Source of the DNA: Acidobacteriota bacterium
GTDB lineage: Bacteria; Acidobacteriota; Terriglobia; Acidiferrales; UBA7541
DNA: 36,765 bases
Assembly: GCA_016201215.1 (NCBI GenBank)
Contig: JACQDH010000009.1
Location: forward strand, 1-36,765
Direction: 5' to 3'
The notes beneath the pieces were generated by a model. The model was not told the origin of the DNA. It saw only the letters and a list, made by a program, of their open reading frames with translations, and made no database searches. The translations under genes and the position numbers were made by a program. Numbering within the stretch: position 1 is the first letter of the stretch; every line of letters begins with the position of its first letter. Below, piece after piece: positions 18,433 to 26,500 of this stretch.

Positions 18433-19782
18433 ATGTTCTCGCGCCGCCAGTTTGTGCAGTCGCTCGGAATCGCCGCAGGAGCCACTGGGTTGATCCCGGC
18501 GGCAAAGCTCCTCGCCGATATCCGGCCGGGCAAGTTGCCTGCGCTCAAACCTCCGTTCCGGCTGCCGGTGGAGTGGTACCGCGCCACGGTGAAGCGTTTC
18601 CAGGCGCGCCTCGCCCAGCAGAACCTCGCCGGGGCGATTGTGAGCGACACGTTGAACCGCAATTACCTGACCGGGAGTTTTCTTACCGAAACCGAGCGAC
18701 CCAACTATCTGTTCGTTCCCGCCCAGGGCGAGCCCTTTGCGTTTATCCCGGGCCTCGACCGCGACATGGCGGCCAGTTGGTGGGTGAAAGATTTTGAGTG
18801 GTACTTCGATTTTCCCCATGCGGGCGAGTACAACCAGGTCGTCTGGAAGGCCGGCCCCAAAGAGGACCTGTTCGTGTGGATGTTGAAAAGACTCGCCAAG
18901 CGCGGCTTCGGCAGCGCCAAGCTGGGGATGGATCGCGAGCTGGTGCCCTCGCTGGACAAGAAGTTCAAAGAGACCTTGCCCTCCGCCAGCCTCACCGACG
19001 TGTCTAAGGATCTCATGGGCATGCGGCAAATCAAGACACCGGAGGAACTGGAGCTGATCCAAAAGGCCATTGACCTGCACGACGCGATGCTCTCGTTTGC
19101 CCGGGAGTTCATTCTCACAAACGGCACGGCGGTGACGGACTTCGATGTGCGCCGGGCCACCGAGGAGTTTGGCACGCGCACGCTGATGGCGGCGATGGGC
19201 AGCGAAGTGGACGGCCGCGCGCACCATGCCGTGGGGATCAACCTCAGCTTTTCCTGCCGCTCTGGCGTGGCCACAGCCTATCCGCATCCCAATCAGTTTT
19301 TTTACACACGCATCGCCCGCGGCCAGGCAGTGCAAATCTCTTCGGTGATCCGCATCGGCGGCTACGGCGGCGAGGGCTACCGCGCGCTGCACATCGCCCC
19401 GATAGACGGCCGGCAACAAAAGATGTGGGATGTGCACACAGCGATGACGTTAAAACAGGCCGAGCTTTGCAAGACCGGAGCGCGCTGCCAGGATGTCGCC
19501 GAAGCCGTGCTGGCCATTGCGAAAAACTTCGACATGGAGAGATACGTCTATCACCGCCCGGCGCATGGCCAGGGCATGGAAGGCCACCAGTCGCCCTATC
19601 TCGCTCTGGGCGACGACACCGTGCTGGCCGAGAACATGACCTTCTCAAATGAACCAGGGCTTTACAACCTCGAAGGCGGCTATGGCTACAACCACTCGAA
19701 CTGCGTGCTGGTGGGCAAACAGCGCGGCACAATCATGAACAAAACGCCGCTCACCCGCGACTTCTGCTGGCTGAAAACTTAG
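18433..19782 (+). CDS. Tat-exported M24/creatinase-fold protein lacking most metal ligands
   Basis: A 449-residue protein. The start carries a twin-arginine signal (MFSRRQFVQSLGIAAGATG), so export in folded form is likely. Residues about 45-190 resemble the creatinase N-terminal domain, and about 200-440 the pita-bread M24 domain, with EELELIQKAIDLHDAML and the HGQGMEGHQ and SNEPGLY motifs. In M24 aminopeptidases the metal is held by two Asp, one His and two Glu. Here H378 and E407 remain. The expected Asp positions fall in QISSVIRIGGYGGEG (about 301-315) and the last Glu in GYNHSN (about 418-423), and none of these is conserved. It is therefore probably not a classical metallopeptidase and may be a creatinase-like hydrolase. 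The ATG is chosen for GGAGG upstream and the Tat signal. Confidence 0.85.
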   Translation: MFSRRQFVQSLGIAAGATGLIPAAKLLADIRPGKLPALKPPFRLPVEWYRATVKRFQARLAQQNLAGAIVSDTLNRNYLTGSFLTETERPNYLFVPAQGEPFAFIPGLDRDMAASWWVKDFEWYFDFPHAGEYNQVVWKAGPKEDLFVWMLKRLAKRGFGSAKLGMDRELVPSLDKKFKETLPSASLTDVSKDLMGMRQIKTPEELELIQKAIDLHDAMLSFAREFILTNGTAVTDFDVRRATEEFGTRTLMAAMGSEVDGRAHHAVGINLSFSCRSGVATAYPHPNQFFYTRIARGQAVQISSVIRIGGYGGEGYRALHIAPIDGRQQKMWDVHTAMTLKQAELCKTGARCQDVAEAVLAIAKNFDMERYVYHRPAHGQGMEGHQSPYLALGDDTVLAENMTFSNEPGLYNLEGGYGYNHSNCVLVGKQRGTIMNKTPLTRDFCWLKT

Positions 19783-19824
19783 GCGTCCTGGACGCGCGCG
19801 GCCAAAGGCGGCAGCACGAAAGAA

Positions 19825-19859
19825 AAGAAGCCCCGGAGCGAACGGCTCCGGGGCTTCTT
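19825..19859. terminator. Strong bidirectional rho-independent terminator
   Basis: A perfect 15-bp inverted repeat (19825-19839 with 19845-19859) and a 5-nt loop. The outer ends are A/T-rich on both sides, so each strand reads a GC stem followed by TTCTT or similar. It separates the converging M24 gene (plus) and htpX (minus). Confidence 0.85.
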
Positions 19860-19890
19860 GACTGTCTCTGGCGCGAGGGCCGAGCAAGAG

Positions 19891-20748
19891 TTACCGGGTG
19901 ACGACCATGTTGCGCAGGGTGGCGATGCGGTCCTCGAGCGGCGGGTGCGTGCTGAATAGGCCAGTCATCAGCGAGCGGACCGAGAGCGGCGCGACAATGA
20001 ACAGCGAGGAAGTCGCCGGAGAGACGTCCATCGGAATCTTCTTGTTGTAAGCGCCCAGCTTTTCCAGCGCGCTGATCAACCCGAACGGATGGCCCACCAT
20101 GCGCACGCCCGCAGCATCCGCAGCGTACTCGCGCTGGCGCGAAACACCGAGCTGAATCAGCAGCGCGGCCAGCGGCGCCAGAATCAGCATCAGCAGTGCG
20201 GAGAGCCCCCCGCCGCCGCGCTCGTCATCGCGCGAGCTGCCGTAGCCGCCGAAAATCATGGCCCAGCGGCCCATCTCCGCCAGCCAGGTGATGGCGCCGG
20301 CGAGCGTCGCGGCGATCGAAGTGGTGAGGATGTCGTAGTTGCGCACATGGGAAAGCTCATGGGCGATGACGCCTTCGAGCTCTTCATCGCTCATCAGCTC
20401 GAGCAGGCCTGCGGTGACGGCCACCGAAGCGTGGCTGGGATTGCGGCCCGTGGCGAAGGCGTTGGGCGCCGCCTGCGGCATCACGTACAGCTTCGGCATG
20501 GGCAGATTGGCCTTGCCGCAGAGCCGCTCCATCACGGCATATAGCCGAGGCACCTGCTCGCGCGCGACCGGTTGGGCCCCGCTCGATGCCAGGGCGATCT
20601 TGTCCGAGAAAAAGTACGCCGCGCCGTTCATCAGCACGGCCAGACCCAGCGCGAGGGTCATGCCGCTGCGCCCGCCGAGTGCCCGGCCGGCGAAAAGCAG
20701 CAAGAGCGTCAGCGCGGTCAGCAACAGTCCTGTCTTAAGCGTCTTCAT
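19891..20748 (-). CDS. htpX: Membrane zinc metalloprotease HtpX
   Basis: A 285-residue M48 protease of the inner membrane involved in quality control of damaged membrane proteins. The zinc site is HELSH (130-134), and the third ligand is probably E207 in SRQREYAADAAG. Hydrophobic helices lie at about 5-20 and 30-47 and again at about 145-165 and 182-200, as in E. coli HtpX. The C-terminal STHPPLEDRIATLR motif is typical. The ATG at 20748 has AAAGGAC upstream. It follows clpB by 75 bp on the same strand, with no terminator seen between them. Confidence 0.95.
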   Translation of the reverse strand: MKTLKTGLLLTALTLLLLFAGRALGGRSGMTLALGLAVLMNGAAYFFSDKIALASSGAQPVAREQVPRLYAVMERLCGKANLPMPKLYVMPQAAPNAFATGRNPSHASVAVTAGLLELMSDEELEGVIAHELSHVRNYDILTTSIAATLAGAITWLAEMGRWAMIFGGYGSSRDDERGGGGLSALLMLILAPLAALLIQLGVSRQREYAADAAGVRMVGHPFGLISALEKLGAYNKKIPMDVSPATSSLFIVAPLSVRSLMTGLFSTHPPLEDRIATLRNMVVTR

Positions 20749-20823
20749 GGCTTCGTTGTCCTTTGAATACCACCTACAAGTCTAGAAGCCCGCAACCAGC
20801 GCGTCAACTTCCCGCACTCAGGC

Positions 20824-23475
20824 CTACTGCCGGGCTGGTCGGCCCGGGCTATCCTTCGAGGCCTTCGCGGCGCCAACCTTCTCTGCGGCGCGCTCGAACT
20901 TCATCTGGCCGGACCGCCGGTCGGCGTCCACGACCAGGTGGTCGCCGGACAGGACGCTGCCGTCGAGGATCTTCATCGCCAGCGGGTCCTGGACCAGCCG
21001 CTGCACGGTGCGGCGCAACGGGCGCGCGCCGTAAGCCGGGTCGTAACCTTCGCGGAGCAGTAGATCGCGCGCGGCGGCGGTCAGCTCGAGGGTGACGTTC
21101 CGCTCCTGCAACATCTTCGACACGGCGGCCAGTTGCAGGTCCACGATCTTCTCGAGCTGCTCTTTGCCCAGCGGGTTAAACAGCACAATATCGTCAACAC
21201 GATTCAGGAATTCCGGCCGGAAGGTGGCTCGCAGCGCTTCCAGGGCCTGCTGCCGTGCGCGCTCGGGGTCACGCGTGGCCAGTTCAAAGATGGCTGCTGA
21301 GCCGACGTTGCTGGTCATCACCAGCACTGCATTGCGAAAGTCCACGGTGCGGCCTTTGCCATCGGTCAACCGGCCGTCTTCGAGGATCTGCAGCAACACG
21401 TTGAACACATCGGGATGCGCCTTTTCGATTTCATCAAACAGAATCACCGAGTACGGGCGGCGGCGCACCTGCTCGGTCAACTGCCCGCCTTCCTCGTAGC
21501 CGACGTAGCCCGGTGGCGCGCCGATCATGCGCGCGATCGAGTGCTTTTCCATGTACTCGGACATATCCAGGCGGATGAGCGCCTTTTCGTCATCGAACAG
21601 GAATTCGGCCAGCGCCCGTGCCAGTTCGGTCTTACCCACGCCGGTGGGACCGAGGAAGAGGAACGAGCCGATGGGCCGGCGCGGATCGGCCAGGCCAGCG
21701 CGGCTGCGGCGGATGGCGTTCGCCACTCGCGCCAGGGCGTCGTCCTGCCCCACCACCCGCGCGCGCAGACGCTCCTCCATGGCCACCAGCTTCTGCGCTT
21801 CGCCTTCCAGCAGCCGCCCGACGGGGATGCCCGTCCACTTGCTGACGATCGCGGCGATGTCTTCCTCGTCCACCTCTTCCTTCAGCATGCGCCGGTCCTT
21901 CTGCAACTCGGCCAGGCGCTGCTGCGCCTGCTGCAATTCGCGCTCGGCCGTGGCTAGCTTGCCATATCGGATTTCGGCCACCTTGGCCAGTTCGCCAGCA
22001 CGCTCGAAGCGCTGCTCCTCGGCCTTGAGCTGCTCGATGCCTTCCTTGAGCTTGCGAATCTTCGCGATGGCTTCCTTTTCCGCTTGCCAATGCGCCTTGC
22101 GGGCGCTCGATTCCTCGCGCAGTCCGGCGAGTTCCTCCTCGATCTCTTTCAACCGCTCGCGCGAGTGTGCGTCGGTTTCCTTCAGCAGGGCCTGGCGCTC
22201 GATCTCGAGTTGCAGGATGCGGCGCTCGATCTCGTCAATGTCCACGGGCAGCGAGTCAATCTGCATGCGCAGGCTGGCCGCCGCTTCATCGATCAGGTCA
22301 ATGGCCTTGTCCGGGAGAAAGCGGTCGGTGATGTAGCGGTGCGAAAGCGTCGCTGCGGCCAAAATCGCGGCATCCTTGATGCGCACGCCGTGGTGTAGCT
22401 CGTAGCGGTCCTTCAGACCGCGCAGGATGGCAATCGTATCCTCGACCGAGGGCTCACAGATCAGCACGGGCTGGAAGCGCCGCTCGAGCGCGGGGTCCTT
22501 CTCAATGTGCTTGCGGTACTCGTTCAGCGTGGTGGCGCCGATGGCACGCAACTCGCCGCGCGCCAGCGCCGGCTTGAGCATGTTCGAGGCGTCCATGGCA
22601 CCTTCGGCGGCGCCGGCACCCACCAGCGTGTGCAGCTCGTCGATGAACAGGATGATCTGCCCCTCAGCCTCGGTGATTTCCTTCAGGACGGCCTTCAGCC
22701 GGTCTTCAAACTCGCCACGGTATTTCGTGCCTGCAATCAGCGCGGCCAGATCGAGCGCCACAATCCGCTTGGGTTTCAGCACCTCGGGCACGTCGCCCGC
22801 CACAACCCGTTGCGCCAGCCCTTCGACGATGGCGGTCTTTCCCACGCCGGGTTCGCCGATGGGCACCGGGTTGTTCTTGGTGCGCCGCGCCAGAATCTGC
22901 ATCACGCGGCGGATTTCGTCGTCCCGCCCGATGACCGGATCGAGCTTGCCGCGCCGGGCCAGATCGTTCAGGTCGCGCGTGTACTGCTCCAGCGCGCGGT
23001 AGGTGGATTCGGGGGTTGGTGAGGTGACGCGGTGGCTTCCCCGGACGCCCGCCAGAGCCCGCAGAATGGCGTTGCGCGTCGCCCCGTGGCGTTTCAAAAT
23101 CTCAGCCGCGGGGTCGCGCCCCAAACCCGCGATGGCCAGGAACAGATGTTCGGCCGAAACGAATTCGTCCTTGAATCGTTCCGCCTCCTCGAAGGCACGC
23201 TCGAGCACCTGATTCGCCGCTGCGCCCAGATACTGCTGGGAGACGCCGGTAACTTTAGGCAGGCGCTCCAGCCCGGCTTCAATATCGCCCGACAACACTT
23301 CGGTGGGGACACCCAGGCGGCCCAGCAGCGGCGGGACTACGCCGTCGCCCTGCTCGACCAGCGCCGCCAGCAGGTGCAGCGGCTCAATCTGCTGCTGGTC
23401 ATGCCGCGCGCCAATCTCCTGCGCAGCCTGCAAGGCCACCTGGGCCTTCACGGTGAGTTTGTCGATACGAATCAT
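20824..23475 (-). CDS. clpB: ATP-dependent disaggregase ClpB
   Basis: An 883-residue Hsp100 chaperone that, with DnaK, pulls polypeptides out of aggregates. In order it has a Clp N-domain (about 1-150), NBD1 with Walker A GEPGVGKT (207-214), the long coiled-coil middle domain (about 400-530) that distinguishes ClpB from ClpA/ClpC, NBD2 with Walker A GPTGVGKT, and a C-terminal small domain. The last residues are a basic, Pro/Ser-rich tail. One small oddity is Pro in [10 protein letters not shown] just before NBD1 Walker A, where Leu or Cys is usual. The ATG at 23475 has AGAGGAAA upstream. hsp20 lies 72 bp upstream and htpX 75 bp downstream on the same strand. Confidence 0.97.
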   Translation of the reverse strand: MIRIDKLTVKAQVALQAAQEIGARHDQQQIEPLHLLAALVEQGDGVVPPLLGRLGVPTEVLSGDIEAGLERLPKVTGVSQQYLGAAANQVLERAFEEAERFKDEFVSAEHLFLAIAGLGRDPAAEILKRHGATRNAILRALAGVRGSHRVTSPTPESTYRALEQYTRDLNDLARRGKLDPVIGRDDEIRRVMQILARRTKNNPVPIGEPGVGKTAIVEGLAQRVVAGDVPEVLKPKRIVALDLAALIAGTKYRGEFEDRLKAVLKEITEAEGQIILFIDELHTLVGAGAAEGAMDASNMLKPALARGELRAIGATTLNEYRKHIEKDPALERRFQPVLICEPSVEDTIAILRGLKDRYELHHGVRIKDAAILAAATLSHRYITDRFLPDKAIDLIDEAAASLRMQIDSLPVDIDEIERRILQLEIERQALLKETDAHSRERLKEIEEELAGLREESSARKAHWQAEKEAIAKIRKLKEGIEQLKAEEQRFERAGELAKVAEIRYGKLATAERELQQAQQRLAELQKDRRMLKEEVDEEDIAAIVSKWTGIPVGRLLEGEAQKLVAMEERLRARVVGQDDALARVANAIRRSRAGLADPRRPIGSFLFLGPTGVGKTELARALAEFLFDDEKALIRLDMSEYMEKHSIARMIGAPPGYVGYEEGGQLTEQVRRRPYSVILFDEIEKAHPDVFNVLLQILEDGRLTDGKGRTVDFRNAVLVMTSNVGSAAIFELATRDPERARQQALEALRATFRPEFLNRVDDIVLFNPLGKEQLEKIVDLQLAAVSKMLQERNVTLELTAAARDLLLREGYDPAYGARPLRRTVQRLVQDPLAMKILDGSVLSGDHLVVDADRRSGQMKFERAAEKVGAAKASKDSPGRPARQ

Positions 23476-23547
23476 GGCCGTATTTCCTCTGCCACTCGAG
23501 GCACCAACGGGCCGGTGCGTGGCCGGCCCCGGGATGCTGGCGACGCC

Positions 23548-24006
23548 TTACTTGCCGTTGCCGGAGACACTGACCTTGACCTGTTTGGGCTTGGCCTCTT
23601 CGTGCTTCGGAATGTGCAGAGTCAGCACACCGTTGCGGTACTCGGCCTTGATAGCCTCGGTGTTGACTGTGTTCGCCAGTGAGAAGCTACGGCTGAACGA
23701 ACCATACAACCGCTCGACGCGGAGGTAATTGTCCTCCGAAACGCTCTTCTCAAACTTGCGCTCCCCGCGAATGGTCAGCACGTTGTTCTCGATGCGGACA
23801 TCGAGGTCTTTCTCGTTGAGGTCCGGCAGGTCGGCTTTCACCACCAGCTCATGTTCGGTCTCGTAGATGTCCACGGCCGGTGCCCAGGTGGTGAGAGCAG
23901 ACTCATCTGGGCGTCCGCGGAAGAACGCATCCTCGAACAGGCGGTTCATCTGCTCCTGAAAGGTGGAAAGCCCCCGGAAAGGATCCCAACGGGTGATGGT
24001 GGACAT
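23548..24006 (-). CDS. Small heat-shock protein (Hsp20/alpha-crystallin family)
   Basis: A 152-residue ATP-independent holdase that binds unfolding proteins and passes them to ClpB and DnaK. The N-terminus (ITRWDPFRGLSTFQEQMNRLF) is typical of the bacterial class. The alpha-crystallin domain spans about 42-140, with VKADLPDLNEKDLDVRIEN, YGSFSRSF and the GVLTLHIPK motif near its end. A very good ribosome-binding site (AAGGAGGTC) precedes the ATG at 24006. It is the first gene of a probable hsp20-clpB-htpX transcript from the promoter at 24041-24069. Confidence 0.95.
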   Translation of the reverse strand: MSTITRWDPFRGLSTFQEQMNRLFEDAFFRGRPDESALTTWAPAVDIYETEHELVVKADLPDLNEKDLDVRIENNVLTIRGERKFEKSVSEDNYLRVERLYGSFSRSFSLANTVNTEAIKAEYRNGVLTLHIPKHEEAKPKQVKVSVSGNGK

Positions 24007-24040
24007 TTCTGACCTCCTTGTCTAATCTGACTTCTAAAGC

Positions 24041-24069
24041 AGCATATAATATGCGCGTTATGTTGTCAA
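24041..24069 (-). promoter_or_regulatory. Candidate promoter and operator of the hsp20-clpB-htpX unit
   Basis: On the minus strand, a perfect TTGACA (24064-24069) and TATGCT (24041-24046) are 17 bp apart. The palindrome GCATAT-A-ATATGC (24042-24054) covers the -10, where a repressor could bind. It does not match the CIRCE element of HrcA, and no sigma-32 pattern is evident. Confidence 0.55.
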
Positions 24070-24111
24070 GTATTTCTTATGCCGACTCTGGTTGAAATTC
24101 TCTGGCGTCAA

Positions 24112-24139
24112 TTGCAACGCTATCCGCCAGGGGTACAAT
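24112..24139 (+). promoter_or_regulatory. Candidate promoter of the queA leader
   Basis: TTGCAA (24112-24117) and TACAAT (24134-24139) with a 16-bp spacer. The predicted transcript starts near 24146 and would carry an 11-codon ORF and about 185 nt of leader before queA. A second TACAAT at 24285-24290 lies closer to queA but lacks a clear -35. Confidence 0.45.
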
Positions 24140-24156
24140 GACTTACATAGAGAGGA

Positions 24157-24192
24157 ATGGATCTAGCAGGTACCTTTACCACCATGTTTTAG
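24157..24192 (+). CDS. Possible 11-residue leader peptide upstream of queA
   Basis: An ATG preceded by AGAGAGGA opens a frame encoding MDLAGTFTTMF and ends at TAG. It sits about 10 nt after the predicted transcription start and 140 nt before queA. A hairpin with arms AGATGG/CCATCT (24191-24196 with 24206-24211) begins at its stop codon. No amino-acid run typical of attenuation leaders is present. It could be a regulatory leader ORF or a chance frame; conservation in relatives would decide. Confidence 0.35.
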   Translation: MDLAGTFTTMF

Positions 24193-24331
24193 ATGGGCGT
24201 GCGTGCCATCTGCTCCGTGACGTCTCGCGTGTCGGAGTCGATGTTTCCCCTGTTCAGGCATGGGAATTCAACCCGCCACTCCGATACAATTGATGGCGAG
24301 CTAAAGCTCTTGTGAGGAACGGTCCCAAGCA

Positions 24332-25450
24332 ATGAAGCTGTCGGATCTCGATTACGACCTGCCGGGCGAGCGCATCGCGCAGCACCCCCTGGCTCAGCGG
24401 GATGCTTCGCGCATGCTGGTCCTCGATCGAACGGCACAAACCTGGGCAGACCGAGAATTTCGCGAGCTGCCCGAATTGCTCCGTGGCGACGAGCTGATCG
24501 TAGTGAACAACGCGCGGGTCATCCCCGCACGCCTGTTCGGTCACCGCGCCGGCGTCCACGCAGAACCGCCCGGCCGACACAGCCGCGTGCGGCGCGAGTT
24601 CCTGAAGTCGCCGATCGAAGTTCTCCTCACGCGCCAAGTCGCTCCCGATATTTGGGAAGCACTCGTTCGCCCCGGCCGGAAGATGCGCACGGGCGAGCGC
24701 GTCGTCTTTGACGAAGGTGAGCTGGAAGCTGAGGTGATAGGCCGCGGCGAATTCGGGTTGCGAAAGCTGCGCTTTGGGGGGACCACAGACTTGGCGCCAG
24801 CCATCGGGCGGATCGGCCACGTGCCCCTGCCACCCTACGTGGACCGGCCCGACGAGCCGGCCGATCACGAGCGCTACCAGACCATCTTCGCGCGGGAAGA
24901 CGGCGCGGTGGCCGCACCCACTGCCGGCCTGCATTTCACGCCGGCGGTCCTCGGGCGGCTACGCGCCCGCGGGATCGAACTTTGCGAGATCACCCTAAAG
25001 GTGGGCCTTGGGACCTTTCAGCCCATTCATTGCCAGAACCTGGAGAACCACCGCATGCACAGCGAAGCGTATGAGATTACCGAAGCTGCGGCCGAGAAGA
25101 TCTCCAGCGCGCGGAGCGAGGGTCGCGCCATCCTCGCCGTGGGAACCACCGTGGTCCGCGCTCTGGAGGATGCAGCGCGGAAGCTCAGAACGCGCTGCGA
25201 AGCAGTTGCTGCGCGTAGGCCGAATCTACTGCTCCAACCAGGCCAGGCCGAGGCAGACATCTTTATTTTCCCGGGGCACAAATTTCTGCTGGTCAATCAG
25301 ATGCTGACGAATTTCCATCTGCCGAGGTCGAGCCTGCTGGCGATGGTCGCGGCGTTTGCCAGGCGAGATCTGATCCTGCGCGCCTACTGTCACGCTATCA
25401 AGCAAGACTACCGCTTCTACAGCTACGGCGACTGTATGCTGATCCGCTGA
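24332..25450 (+). CDS. queA: S-adenosylmethionine:tRNA ribosyltransferase-isomerase
   Basis: A 372-residue QueA that transfers the ribosyl moiety of S-adenosylmethionine to preQ1 in tRNA, forming epoxyqueuosine at the wobble position. Family landmarks are all visible: LSDLDYDLPGERIAQHP at the start, DELIVVNNARVIPARLFG, DHERYQTIFAREDGAVAAPTAGLHFT, LKVGLGTFQPI, HSEAYEITE and the terminal LLVNQMLTNFHLPRSSLLAMVAAFA, ending YRFYSYGDCMLIR. It is slightly longer than E. coli QueA because of a basic insert at about 72-88. The ribosome-binding site is weak (GAGGA 13 nt upstream). It ends at a strong terminator. Confidence 0.96.
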   Translation: MKLSDLDYDLPGERIAQHPLAQRDASRMLVLDRTAQTWADREFRELPELLRGDELIVVNNARVIPARLFGHRAGVHAEPPGRHSRVRREFLKSPIEVLLTRQVAPDIWEALVRPGRKMRTGERVVFDEGELEAEVIGRGEFGLRKLRFGGTTDLAPAIGRIGHVPLPPYVDRPDEPADHERYQTIFAREDGAVAAPTAGLHFTPAVLGRLRARGIELCEITLKVGLGTFQPIHCQNLENHRMHSEAYEITEAAAEKISSARSEGRAILAVGTTVVRALEDAARKLRTRCEAVAARRPNLLLQPGQAEADIFIFPGHKFLLVNQMLTNFHLPRSSLLAMVAAFARRDLILRAYCHAIKQDYRFYSYGDCMLIR

Positions 25451-25471
25451 GAGCCGGCCCTAAAAAGACCC

Positions 25472-25511
25472 GGGGAGGCCAGCCTCGACCGAGGCGCCGC
25501 CTCCCCTTTTT
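25472..25511. terminator. Terminator between converging queA and a secreted-protein gene
   Basis: The outer stem GGGGAGGC/GCCTCCCC (25472-25479 with 25499-25506) encloses an inner GCCTC/GAGGC stem (25482-25486 with 25491-25495). It is followed on the plus strand by TTTTTCGTTTT. The minus-strand side continues into CTTTTTA after a few bases, so it may work in both directions. Confidence 0.8.
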
Positions 25512-25541
25512 CGTTTTCCAAGGGACCCGACCTTGGTTGCG

Positions 25542-25877
25542 TTACGGAGTGGATAGAACCAGCACGCGGCTCTCGCCGGCGAAACGCACCTCCTGCAACT
25601 GGCCATCGGGGCCGAGGAGCACCGAGTTGGAGCGGGCTTTCGCATCGCGCTGCTCCCAGCGACCGGTCACTTCGGCCACGACGTCCCGGCCCTTCTGAAT
25701 GGTTACCTTCGTGCCCTCGATGAGCAGGTGGTACTCGCCTGCGGCAAGCTGGGACGCGCCCAGCTTGGCCGGCTGCGAAATGTTGACATTTTTGCTGATC
25801 GGCTTGGCCATGGCGGGCATGGCCAGAGCAACCACCGCCAGCAAGGCGACGAACCGAAGCAAGGACTTGGTACTCAT
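25542..25877 (-). CDS. Small secreted protein of unknown function
   Basis: A 111-residue protein with a clear signal peptide (LLRFVALLAVVALAMPAMA, cleavage before KPIS). The mature part of about 87 residues is beta-rich: ISQPAKLGASQLAAGEYHLLIEG, then TVKVTIQ-like strands and a final GQLQEVRFAGESRVLVL. This is the pattern of a family of short periplasmic proteins that I associate with Acidobacteriota. The function is unknown and no catalytic residue stands out. The ATG at 25877 has AAGGAG upstream. It converges on queA across the shared terminator. Confidence 0.75.
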   Translation of the reverse strand: MSTKSLLRFVALLAVVALAMPAMAKPISKNVNISQPAKLGASQLAAGEYHLLIEGTKVTIQKGRDVVAEVTGRWEQRDAKARSNSVLLGPDGQLQEVRFAGESRVLVLSTP

Positions 25878-26031
25878 GATCTTCGTTTCTCCTTTTCAGT
25901 TTTCCAGGACAACCGTGTCGTATCGCTGCGGGCGAGGGAAAGGGGTTGACAGAGGCGGGAGCAAAAAGTGGGCTCCGCGGCGACACACAGTCCTTCCTGC
26001 GTTCACAGCCGGTGAAGAGTTGCGTGTCACG

Positions 26032-26055
26032 GCCCCGCGGCTGCTACCGCGGGGC
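26032..26055 (+). terminator. Terminator-like hairpin without an obvious upstream gene
   Basis: A perfect 9-bp stem (GCCCCGCGG 26032-26040 with CCGCGGGGC 26047-26055) and a 6-nt loop, followed by TTTACTTT on the plus strand. No plus-strand gene precedes it; only the divergent minus-strand secreted-protein gene lies upstream. A TTGACA at 25946-25951 could be a -35 but has no matching -10. It may end a small RNA. Confidence 0.5.
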
Positions 26056-26100
26056 TTTACTTTCCCCCGAATTCCTTATTTCACAGCACCCACAACGGAA

Positions 26101-26440
26101 AATCTAGGTCTTGGGCTGCTACCCCGGCGTGGAGCGACTCGCCCCGCCAAGCAGCCACACTCTAGAGACGAGGAGACCCCGACAAATGTTTCGCCCGGAG
26201 CAAAGAATCCTTGGGCCACTGCCCGGGCCACAACCCAAGGAAGTTGCCAAGTCCAGCCTGGGAAACGCTCCGCGAAGGCTCGGGACTCCCCCCGTAGCCA
26301 GGCAAAGCGGAACTTCCAGAATCGAAGCGCCCGTCTGGCCACTGCGGCCCACCAACCTGCCGGGGTTCCCCGGTTCATACCTGTTAGACGAGGGGAACGG
26401 GCAAACCGTTAGCCCTTCAAAGAGGCAGATTTCCGGCATG
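26101..26440. other. Structured non-coding region, possible RNA gene
   Basis: Part of the 622-bp gap at 25878-26500. It is rich in stable inverted repeats: GGCTGCT/AGCAGCC (26114-26120 with 26150-26156), TCCTTGGG/CCCAAGGA (26208-26215 with 26234-26241), and AGTCC/GGACT around 26250-26287 with a nested AGCC/GGCT. I looked for the hallmarks of RNase P RNA, tmRNA, 6S RNA and cobalamin riboswitches on both strands and did not find them. No reading frame here looks like a protein. The strand is unknown. It could equally be a decayed repeat. Confidence 0.3.
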
Positions 26441-26442
26441 AG

Positions 26443-26471
26443 GTGCAAGATGGCACGGGTTCGTCTATAAT
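26443..26471 (+). promoter_or_regulatory. Candidate promoter of the phosphoesterase gene
   Basis: A perfect -10 TATAAT (26466-26471) with a weak -35 GTGCAA (26443-26448) 17 bp upstream. The transcript would start near 26478, about 22 nt before the ATG at 26501. Confidence 0.55.
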
Positions 26472-26500
26472 CGTGGACCTGCCAGGGCAGAGATTTTTGA

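Noticed and set aside
18298-19437. A 379-codon open frame on the minus strand
   Set aside because: It is antisense to the M24-fold gene and has no recognisable motif.
26101-26440. RNase P RNA, tmRNA or cobalamin riboswitch
   Set aside because: Short matches such as CCCGGAGCAA, GCCACTG and GGAGACC occur, but not in the order or context of the known consensus structures, on either strand.
26076-26448. Two overlapping minus-strand frames of about 100 codons
   Set aside because: No ribosome-binding site, no domain, and the region is better explained by inverted repeats than by coding sequence.
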